DNA from: Chloroflexota bacterium
GTDB taxonomy: Bacteria; Chloroflexota; Anaerolineae; Aggregatilineales; Phototrophicaceae
Length of the DNA stretch: 32,196 nt
Assembly (NCBI GenBank): GCA_011523705.1
Contig: WTGC01000033.1
Span: 1 to 32,196 of the forward strand
Reading direction: 5' to 3'
Below are positions 1 through 6,154 of this stretch, one piece after another. Positions within the stretch are counted from its first letter, which is position 1, and every line of letters begins with the position of its first letter. The notes under the pieces were generated by a model, which saw only the letters and a list, made by a program, of their open reading frames with translations, ran no database searches and was not told where the DNA came from. A program made the position numbers and the translations under genes.

Positions 1-5
1 CCTGT

Positions 6-11
6 AGTGTA
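6..11 (-). promoter_or_regulatory. Extended -10 element reading out of the left edge
   Basis: On the minus strand the hexamer TACACT is preceded directly by TGT, forming an extended -10 (TGn-TACACT). The surrounding bases (TGTGTTACACTACAGG) match the copy B site before the uracil-DNA glycosylase gene (TGTGCTACACTACGGG) almost base for base. This suggests that arm A continues past the window, possibly into another glycosylase copy. That continuation is inference; only the promoter element is seen. Confidence 0.45.
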
Positions 12-97
12 ACACAGAGACAGTTCCACTACCCAAGTGCCCGGTGAGACACAATCTAAGCTGCGTTTGTCAACAATTGCCAACTGGCGCGCCGGAC

Positions 98-181
98 AAA
101 AAAAGAAGCGTCTCGCTAGCTTCCTAGACGCATCCATAAGGACTGGCGCAGGGGAAATCAATCCGTAGCGTTCGCTTCTTG
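98..181 (-). ncRNA. Predicted small structured RNA, copy A
   Basis: I do not recognise this RNA from any known family. On the minus strand a promoter (TTGACA 210-215, 16-base spacer, TACACT 188-193) places the start near 181. The RNA begins and ends with an 8-bp stem, AAGAAGCG (173-180) with CGCTTCTT (103-110), which runs into seven U (98-104). Inside lie a second stem (CGCUA/UAGCG), a weaker UUUCC/GGAAG-type stem and an apical stem-loop GUCC-UUAU-GGAU. Copy B at 21340 keeps every helix although many bases differ. No convincing reading frame runs through it. The shape is one long interrupted hairpin, but length and sequence do not match 6S RNA, and the SRP RNA loop motif is absent. Confidence 0.7.
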
Positions 182-187
182 ACTCTT

Positions 188-215
188 AGTGTAGTCCCTT
201 TGGTGATTTTGTCAA
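188..215 (-). promoter_or_regulatory. Promoter of small RNA copy A
   Basis: The -35 element TTGACA (210-215, minus strand) is perfect, and the -10 is TACACT (188-193) with a 16-base spacer. A second TTGACA lies 17 bases further upstream at 227-232, separated by a segment containing the palindrome TATCGATA. The whole doubled element is identical in copy B while the flanks differ, so it may be an operator as well as a promoter. Confidence 0.75.
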
Positions 216-292
216 TATCGATACAGTGTCAATTCGCTCTGACATTCGGAGGCCGTCAGCCGGCTCATGCGCAGGCGGGCATGACGAGGCAT
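212..292 (-). pseudogene. NUDIX hydrolase gene remnant (5' stump)
   Basis: Directly after the rnd stop codon, the first eight codons match the start of the intact NUDIX gene in arm B (MPRHARLR here, MPRHARLP there). After that the roughly 650 bases of the gene body are gone. The frame continues for 18 unrelated codons and stops inside the small RNA promoter, leaving a 26-residue open frame without a NUDIX box. This is best explained by an internal deletion after the module was duplicated. An alternative is that the stump is translated as a meaningless short peptide; nothing suggests a function. Confidence 0.7.
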
Positions 293-297
293 CGGCG

Positions 298-1425
298 CTA
301 GCCGCGGCCCTTGACGACAGCGACGAGGTCGGCGCCGTAGGTCTCGCGCCGCCAAGGACCCAGACCGCAGATATTGCCGAGCTCATCGACGGAAGCGGGA
401 TTGCGGCGGGCGATATCCCAGAGCGCGCCCCGGCTGATGATGACATCGGACTCGACGCCGCGCGACTTCGCCAGCTCGCGGCGCCAACTGTGGAGCGCGG
501 TATAGCGCTCGACAATCGGCGGCGGGATCGGCTCATGAACGGGCCGCTTGACCGGCAGGCGACTGGCGATGCCGTGCTTCACCGCTTCGATGATTTCATC
601 GCCGCTTTGGCGGACCAACCAGGCCGGCAGCCCACGGATGTCATAAAGATGCTTGACTGAGCGCGGCTGCATTTTGACGATTTGCAGCAGCGCCTTGTTG
701 GAGATCAGCCGCTGCGGCGGATGATCGACGGACTCCGCCAGCTCATCGCGCAGGATGTAGAGCTCGCGCAGGACGGCGGTCCCCTCCCGATTGAGCGAGT
801 TGGGGCGGACCAGAGCCCAGAAGCCCTCGGGGTCGAATTCCTGCGATTTGAGTTCAAAGCGGGTCATATCGGCGATGTATTCGCGCGCTTCCTCCAAGCG
901 GCCGCGCAGCCGCAACTGCTCGCGCAGGACAGCGCGCAGGGGCAGCAGGTAGTGTGTATCGACCTGGGCGTAGCGGCGGGCGCTCTCCGGCAGGGGGCGC
1001 TGCCCCCAATCATCGGTCTGGTGCTTCTTGCTATGCCGGACGCCGAGCAGATCTTCCAGCATGTTGCCCAAGCCGATGCGCTGGTAGCCGCAGACGCGGG
1101 CGGCCGCCATCGTGTCAAAGATGTTTCGCACATCGAAGTCGAAATCGCGCTTGAGGCAGATGAGGTCGTATTCGGCGGCGTGGAAGACCTTCTCGATGCG
1201 CGGCGCGGCCAGGACGGCGCCGAGCGCGCTGATATCGGCGATGGCGAGGGGATCGATGAGCAGGTCTTCGGCGGGCGTGGAGAGTTGGATGAGGCAGGTG
1301 GTTCCGCGATAGGCGTGCATGCTGTTGGATTCGGTGTCGACGGCGATGCGTTCCGCGCGCGACAGGCGCTCAACCGCTGCGTCGAGGGCGCGGCTGTTGT
1401 CGATGTAGGCGGCGGGCGAGAGCAT
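298..1425 (-). CDS. rnd: RNase D-like 3'-5' exonuclease with HRDC domain, copy A
   Basis: This 375-residue protein is a DEDDy exonuclease that would trim RNA 3' ends, including tRNA precursors, in the cytoplasm. The catalytic motifs are visible: VDTES with Asp30 and Glu32 (Exo I), HAAEYD with Asp87 (Exo II), and YAQVD with Tyr152 and Asp156 (Exo III). The C-terminal part holds an HRDC domain at about 205-285 and a second HRDC-like repeat at about 300-370, as in E. coli RNase D. The start is the ATG aligned with copy B. It lies 8 bases after the corA stop and has no clear ribosome binding site, so translation is probably coupled to corA. Copy B is at 19425. Two RNase D genes this close together is unusual. 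Confidence 0.88.
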   Translation of the reverse strand: MLSPAAYIDNSRALDAAVERLSRAERIAVDTESNSMHAYRGTTCLIQLSTPAEDLLIDPLAIADISALGAVLAAPRIEKVFHAAEYDLICLKRDFDFDVRNIFDTMAAARVCGYQRIGLGNMLEDLLGVRHSKKHQTDDWGQRPLPESARRYAQVDTHYLLPLRAVLREQLRLRGRLEEAREYIADMTRFELKSQEFDPEGFWALVRPNSLNREGTAVLRELYILRDELAESVDHPPQRLISNKALLQIVKMQPRSVKHLYDIRGLPAWLVRQSGDEIIEAVKHGIASRLPVKRPVHEPIPPPIVERYTALHSWRRELAKSRGVESDVIISRGALWDIARRNPASVDELGNICGLGPWRRETYGADLVAVVKGRG

Positions 1426-1433
1426 GGAGGGGC

Positions 1434-2351
1434 TTACAACCAGTGGCGTTTACGGAACCAGGCGAGCATCAGGATGACGATGAGGATCATGATGCCGGCT
1501 GTCATTATAAAGGCGTGCGGGTCATCGGCGAAGGGAAGATTGATGTTCATGCCGTAGATGCTGGAGATGAGCGTGAGCGGCAGCATGATGACCGAGATGA
1601 CGGTGAGGATGCGCATGACCTCGTTGATGCGATAGCTGGCCAGCGTGTCGGCGGTATCGGCGAAGCTGTTGATGACTTCGAAGTTCTCGTCGGCGATGTC
1701 GCGGAGCTTGAAGAGGTGGTCGGCGATATCGCCGAAGTACTCCTCCATGCGCTCGTGCAAGATAGGGTGTTCGCAGGTTTCGAGCTGCTGGACGATGGGG
1801 ACCTGCTGATGGATGATGCGGCGGAGCGAGATGATATCACGGCGGACGAGGGCGATCTCCTGGATGACGCGCTTGGCGTTCGATTCGAAGAGGGCGTCTT
1901 CAATGGCGTGGACGCGCTGATCGACCTTGTTGAGGATGGGGAAGATATAGTCGACGAGCTCATCAATGAGCGTATAGACCGCGTGATTGACGCCATGCCC
2001 CAGCAGCGCCTCGCGTTCCGCTTCGCGAGCCTCGCAGCGCTCGAAGGCGGCGACCAATGGCTTGAGCGTGCCGTTATGCACGGTGACGAGGTGGCCGCGG
2101 ACGACAAAGATATTCACCTCGCTGGCGCGGGAAATTTCTTGGCGGGAATCCCAAAGCGGGAAGTGCAGGACGAGGAAGAGATAGTCGTCGTCTTGGTCGA
2201 GCTTGGGGCGTTCAATGCGGCTGAGAATGTCTTCGAGGTTGAGGGGGTGGAAGGATGGGAAGCGCCCGCGGAGGGCGGCGACATCTTCGGCGCTGGGGTG
2301 GATGATGTCGGTCCAGGTGACGGGGCTGTGAGCGATGATGCGGGTGGTCAT
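1434..2351 (-). CDS. corA: CorA-family divalent metal transporter, copy A
   Basis: This 305-residue inner-membrane protein should form a pentameric Mg2+ (or Co2+/Ni2+) channel. The signature YGMN lies just after the first of two C-terminal membrane helices, and the protein ends in a short basic tail (FRKRHWL). The N-terminal two thirds is the cytoplasmic funnel domain with long charged helices. Longer upstream starts are open, but the ATG at 2349-2351 matches the start of copy B and lies only 7 bases from a TAGAAT -10 element, so the transcript is probably leaderless. The gene heads an operon with rnd. About 40 residues differ from copy B. Confidence 0.9.
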   Translation of the reverse strand: MTTRIIAHSPVTWTDIIHPSAEDVAALRGRFPSFHPLNLEDILSRIERPKLDQDDDYLFLVLHFPLWDSRQEISRASEVNIFVVRGHLVTVHNGTLKPLVAAFERCEAREAEREALLGHGVNHAVYTLIDELVDYIFPILNKVDQRVHAIEDALFESNAKRVIQEIALVRRDIISLRRIIHQQVPIVQQLETCEHPILHERMEEYFGDIADHLFKLRDIADENFEVINSFADTADTLASYRINEVMRILTVISVIMLPLTLISSIYGMNINLPFADDPHAFIMTAGIMILIVILMLAWFRKRHWL

Positions 2352-2358
2352 GGGACTG

Positions 2359-2388
2359 ATTCTACCCCCCTCAGTCCCCCCATCGCAA
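2359..2388 (-). promoter_or_regulatory. corA copy A promoter, leaderless type
   Basis: On the minus strand a -35 TTGCGA (2383-2388), an 18-base spacer and a -10 TAGAAT (2359-2364) are followed after 7 bases by the corA ATG. The expected transcription start falls on or next to the start codon. The spacer contains two G runs of six separated by ACTGA, and C runs lie just upstream, so this DNA could form a hairpin or a G-rich structure. The same arrangement precedes copy B at 18463-18492. Confidence 0.65.
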
Positions 2389-2965
2389 TGGGGGGAAGTT
2401 TGGTCGCCAACGAGGGCATTGGCACAGATTGGCACGATTTGGGCAAATGGTTTCGGCGTTTGCGCAAAGGCGGAAAGCGAGTGGCGGCTGGGGATTGCGG
2501 CGGAAAGGGCGGGTCATTGGCATTGGCGCGGGGAAAAATTTTTTGCGCCAATGCGGGTGGGTGGCGATTCGGATGTTTCCCGGAAATGGAAAACTTTTTT
2601 GCACGGGAAATGACAGCCAGGGCGGTCTGGGCTATGCGGTTGTTAATATGCGTGTGCGGATAGTGTAGCATGGATTTGGGTGGAATGGTAGACCAAATGT
2701 TCGTGGGTTTTACCCCTCACCCCAAACCCCTCTCCCACAAGGCTGACGACAGGACAGGTTTGGTCCAATCGTAAATGAAAGTGCTAAGGTAGTAATTACA
2801 AGCATCTAATTTAGCGAAAACTGTAGGGGCGAGCCGACGGCTCGCCCGTACAAACGCGCATGAAACCAACTGATGTAGGGGCGACTGAACCGCAGTGTCT
2901 ACGCGCGGCGCTGTGTCGCCCACGCGAAAATCCTTTGCCCAAGCACACTGTAGGAGCGACCATAA
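2389..2965. other. Intergenic region between corA copy A and the type ISP enzyme
   Basis: I see no gene here. Bases 2389-2665 are the diverged upstream part of arm A, with blocks of Cs and the phrase ATATTAACAACC shared in part with 18350-18365. Bases 2708-2740 hold a C-rich phrase with repeated CCCC. Bases 2820-2960 hold dispersed-repeat-like GTAGGGGCGA units, listed separately. Open frames across 2348-2671 have low-complexity translations and are judged chance. Confidence 0.6.
2823..2960. repeat. GTAGGGGCGA intergenic repeat cluster
   Basis: Three units begin with TGTAGGGGCGA or TGTAGGAGCGA, at about 2823, 2874 and 2950. The first contains a perfect inverted repeat, GGGCGAGCCG with CGGCTCGCCC, separated by one base. 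The second can form an imperfect GGGCGAC/GTCGCCC stem. Such units resemble short dispersed hairpin repeats found between genes in many bacteria. Only these copies are seen in the window, so a mobile origin is inference. Confidence 0.5.
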
Positions 2966-5900
2966 CTATTCCGAATGCGCTCGGAAGGGGAGCGCGGCGA
3001 GTGCTTCGACGATGTCGACGGTTTCGAGGCTGACGGTGATGACGCGCTCGATGAGCTTGAGGATGTATTGCGGGTCATCGCTGTAGCCGTTGGGATCGTG
3101 GGTGATGCCGCTGCGTTTGTCGGTTTTGACGCGGTATTGGTCGACGATCCAATCGAGGGCGGCGCGGTTGCCGAGGCGATAGGCGAAGGCGCGTTCGGGG
3201 ATGCCGCGCAGGGTGAGCGTGTCATTGTATTTGAGCGTGCTGTAGATCTTGTAAGCCCCGTCGCTTGAATCGACTTTGCCTTTGGGCAGCATCTTCTCGA
3301 CGCGGTAGCTGGGCGGGCTGCGGTCGGCGACCCATTCGAGTTCGTAGCGGTCGGCGGATTCATAGTTGAGGTGGCGGTCGGCGAGTCCCCGGCCGGCATC
3401 GGCATAGGGGCGGAAGTCAGGCGCAAACGGGATGCGGGGCAGATTGCGTTTGAGATCAAGGGCGTAGCGTTCGCGGTAGCCGGGATGGTGGAGGATGCCG
3501 TAGACGTAGTAGAAGATGTCCCATTTGGAGATGGCGGGGTCGTCATAGTGGCTGCGGAATTGGTCGAGCGCCCAGTCGGTGATGTTCTCGCGGCGGTTGC
3601 CCCCGTCTTCGTCGTATGTGTAGAAGGGGAAGCATTGTATTTGGCGGCCGCCGAAGTGCAAAGCTGGAATCATGTTTGTTATCTGCGCCGAGAATTCCAT
3701 CTGCGGCTCGGTTACAGTACAGATTGCCTCGTTTTCCGTTTCCGACCGAGCGTCGGGGAAAAAGTAATACTGCAAATATACACTGTTGTTAAATTGACGA
3801 TCAAAATATAGAAGTTTCCTTGCAAATGGACGATAGATCGAGTTACGAATATTCCCAACGTGATAAGAACCGTACGTTCCTTTTTTCAAATCAGACTTGA
3901 GCGTACCATCCCACTTTAGCAAATCGTAGTTGACAAAGTCATCCACATCGGGCTTCGGGGTCTGACGCCGATATCGATCAACCTCGGAATTGTACGCCTC
4001 AATTAATTGACGGATACGCTTCGCAAGTGTATCGAAATCAAATGCGTAGACGTGAGTATCCCGATTAGTCTTGACTCCTGCGCAGTAGGTCTTAAACAGA
4101 GTTTCGGCGTTGCTGGATTTAGCACTCTTACCTTCTTTACTGCCGATAGGCATATATTGGTCGAACTCGTTCTCTGTGTCCGATACCAACCATCTGTGCT
4201 TATTGTTTGGAATTAACCTACGCCAGTTTACAGTGTTAAGAGCGTTGTGCATGCCGTGCTGGTCGACGTTTTCAGCTAGGTATTCCAACTTGAGCTCTTT
4301 ACGCCATTGCTCAGGAACGCGGTGATAAAGCAGCGACTTGCGCCGATCGTTTTCCCTCCGGATGGCAACCGTAATTCCGACACCTACCTGTATTCCAAAG
4401 ACGTTATGCGTCGTGCCCGCGATCTTACGATTCCGGCGAACGTCACCATGCAAATCAAAGTGATAGATGAGATTGAAATCTTGCATTAAGTGCTTACGCA
4501 TTCCGTCAAAGGCGTACTGATCAACAAAGCTGTTGTTGCTGATGTAGCAGACGATGCCAGGTCGATCTTCCAGACGATCTATTGCCCACCGAAAAAACCT
4601 CACGTATGCGTCGTAAAGTTGTGTCCTCAATGTAGCAGCCGAATCTTTGACGTATGTATCTCTAATGCGCTTGTCAATAACGTCGTATTTGCGATTCTTG
4701 TTGTTGTCATTCTCGTCAAGTTGGCCCACGTTGTAAGGCGGGTTGCCGATGATGACGTTGATGTCGGCCGCTTTCTGGCGTTCGACGCGTTCGGTGTTGG
4801 CTTCGGTGAGAAAGGTCATTTGGCGCTCGCGGGCGAGATCGAGGGTGTCGACGAAGCAGAGTCCCTCGAAGGGGGCGGCGCGGCCCGTAAGCTCGTAGTA
4901 TTCGCGCTCGATATTGAGGGAAGCGATGTAATAGGGCATGAGCATGACTTCGTTGGCGAAGAGACGCTCGCGGTAGAAATCCTCGAACTCCCGCAGGTTG
5001 CGTTGGTGGGCGCGGCGCAGGAGGTTGACGACGAAGTTGCCGGTGCCGGTGGCGGGGTCGATGATGACGACGCCTTCATCGCCGAGCTTCTTTCCGAACT
5101 CGGTTTCCAGCACTTCTTCGACGGCGGCGCACATGAAGTCGACGATCTCCTGGGGCGTGTAGACGATGCCGTGGGTGTCGGCGACTTTGACGCTGTAGCC
5201 CTGGAAGAACTTCTCGTAGACGGAATTGATGAAGGTTTGCTTGTCGCTGAAATCGAGGTCTTCGGCGGCGTCTTCGATGGCTTGGTGAAAGCGGTGCAAG
5301 CTGCCGTAGAAATCCGAGCGGCTGAAATAAGAACTGGTGAGGGCGCGTATGACTTCTTCGATCTTGGCGGCGATGACGTTGGTTTGGGTGAAGTGGGCGA
5401 CATCAAAGACGCGGCGGATGATGCGCTCGGTCATCAGGTGCTGGATGAGCATTTCGTCGACGGCTTCAATGCTGATATTGGGATTGAGCGAGCGGCGGCA
5501 GAGTTCCATGAATTCGTCGAACTGGCGCTGGAATTCGGGGTTGTCCTGGTGGGCGGCGTCGATCTTGGCTTTGAGCTGGGTTGCGATATCGCGGATTTGC
5601 TCGCCGTAAGATTGGACGGCTTCGTTGAAATTCTGGCGGGCTTGTTCCTTGTAGTTGAAGTATTGGGTCAGCAGCGCGGCGAAATTCTTCTTCTCGCGGA
5701 TGTAGGTGCGGCGGGCTTCGTAACCATCTTGATAGAGGACGGCGGTGACGGTGTCCTCGAAGATGATGTTGTCGAGGGGATAGCCGACAGCCTTCTTGTT
5801 TTCGATTTCGGCGAAGAGATTGTCGCCGCTGTCTTTGGCTTCCCAGAAGGCGAAGGGGCGTTTCCACTCGTCGACCAGCGCGCCATCGGGGCGGATGTGG

Positions 5901-6097
5901 CGTCTGCCCTGCCCTTGCGTGGCGTATTCGTCAATCAGGGTCAGCTTGCGGCGGCGTCCGAGACCGATCAGCAGCGTACCGAAGGCGCGGCGCATATTGC
6001 CTTCGGTCGGCTTGGCTTGGCGCGCGCGCAGTTCCTTGATGGTATCGTAGTATTTCGTCAAGTGCCGGTCGTTCGGCTGGATGGTGATGGGCGCCAT
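2966..6097 (-). CDS. Type ISP-like restriction-modification fusion (nuclease, N6-adenine methyltransferase, specificity domain)
   Basis: This 1043-residue protein should methylate adenine in a specific DNA sequence and cut unmodified DNA. The N-terminus has a PD-(D/E)xK nuclease pattern (RPDG with Asp71, then FWEAK with Glu86 and Lys88). A helical linker follows, then methyltransferase motif I DPATGTGNF (347-355) and motif IV NPPY (452-455). The last 220 residues resemble the type ISP C-terminal domain (WDIFYYVYGILHHPGYRER and a LDWIVDQY region). Known LlaGI-type ISP enzymes are about 1500 residues and carry a helicase between nuclease and methyltransferase; none is present here. A -10-like TACAAT at 6131-6136 and a GGAAG before the ATG support the start. 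The codons for about residues 456-815 (3660-4740) are much poorer in GC than both ends. Confidence 0.87.
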   Translation of the reverse strand: MAPITIQPNDRHLTKYYDTIKELRARQAKPTEGNMRRAFGTLLIGLGRRRKLTLIDEYATQGQGRRHIRPDGALVDEWKRPFAFWEAKDSGDNLFAEIENKKAVGYPLDNIIFEDTVTAVLYQDGYEARRTYIREKKNFAALLTQYFNYKEQARQNFNEAVQSYGEQIRDIATQLKAKIDAAHQDNPEFQRQFDEFMELCRRSLNPNISIEAVDEMLIQHLMTERIIRRVFDVAHFTQTNVIAAKIEEVIRALTSSYFSRSDFYGSLHRFHQAIEDAAEDLDFSDKQTFINSVYEKFFQGYSVKVADTHGIVYTPQEIVDFMCAAVEEVLETEFGKKLGDEGVVIIDPATGTGNFVVNLLRRAHQRNLREFEDFYRERLFANEVMLMPYYIASLNIEREYYELTGRAAPFEGLCFVDTLDLARERQMTFLTEANTERVERQKAADINVIIGNPPYNVGQLDENDNNKNRKYDVIDKRIRDTYVKDSAATLRTQLYDAYVRFFRWAIDRLEDRPGIVCYISNNSFVDQYAFDGMRKHLMQDFNLIYHFDLHGDVRRNRKIAGTTHNVFGIQVGVGITVAIRRENDRRKSLLYHRVPEQWRKELKLEYLAENVDQHGMHNALNTVNWRRLIPNNKHRWLVSDTENEFDQYMPIGSKEGKSAKSSNAETLFKTYCAGVKTNRDTHVYAFDFDTLAKRIRQLIEAYNSEVDRYRRQTPKPDVDDFVNYDLLKWDGTLKSDLKKGTYGSYHVGNIRNSIYRPFARKLLYFDRQFNNSVYLQYYFFPDARSETENEAICTVTEPQMEFSAQITNMIPALHFGGRQIQCFPFYTYDEDGGNRRENITDWALDQFRSHYDDPAISKWDIFYYVYGILHHPGYRERYALDLKRNLPRIPFAPDFRPYADAGRGLADRHLNYESADRYELEWVADRSPPSYRVEKMLPKGKVDSSDGAYKIYSTLKYNDTLTLRGIPERAFAYRLGNRAALDWIVDQYRVKTDKRSGITHDPNGYSDDPQYILKLIERVITVSLETVDIVEALAALPFRAHSE

Positions 6098-6130
6098 TGC
6101 GCGCTTCCGTCAAGTGGATGGCAGGGAAGT

Positions 6131-6136
6131 ATTGTA
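6131..6136 (-). promoter_or_regulatory. Possible -10 of the type ISP enzyme gene
   Basis: TACAAT on the minus strand lies in the 57-base gap between the ccmF stop and the enzyme's ATG, giving a leader of about 27 bases. No good -35 is seen at the right distance. It suggests the gene is not wholly dependent on transcription from the ccm operon. Confidence 0.35.
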
Positions 6137-6154
6137 GCGCAGTTCGCAGAATCG

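Larger units (their letters stand above)
1..2665 (-). repeat. Inverted duplication, arm A (corA-rnd-NUDIX stump-small RNA)
   Basis: This arm carries, read on the minus strand, a corA gene, an rnd gene, a remnant of a NUDIX gene, a small RNA gene and the start of a further promoter. The same order occurs on the plus strand at 18345-21480. By eye the CorA proteins differ at about 40 of 305 positions, and both rnd genes are 375 codons. Similarity also covers the corA promoters and the small RNA promoters, so whole intergenic regions were copied, not only coding sequence. The outer boundary may lie beyond base 1, because an extended -10 element like the one before the glycosylase gene at 21508 is still visible there. 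The inner boundary near 2665 is approximate. Confidence 0.85.

Noticed and set aside
1443..2663. 406-codon open frame on the plus strand
   Set aside because: It is antisense to corA copy A, low in complexity, and has no domain. The equivalent antisense frame in copy B is broken into pieces, so it is not conserved.
2348..2671. Extension of corA copy A upstream and a short minus-strand frame
   Set aside because: Copy B cannot be extended in the same way, and the promoter lies within the proposed extension.
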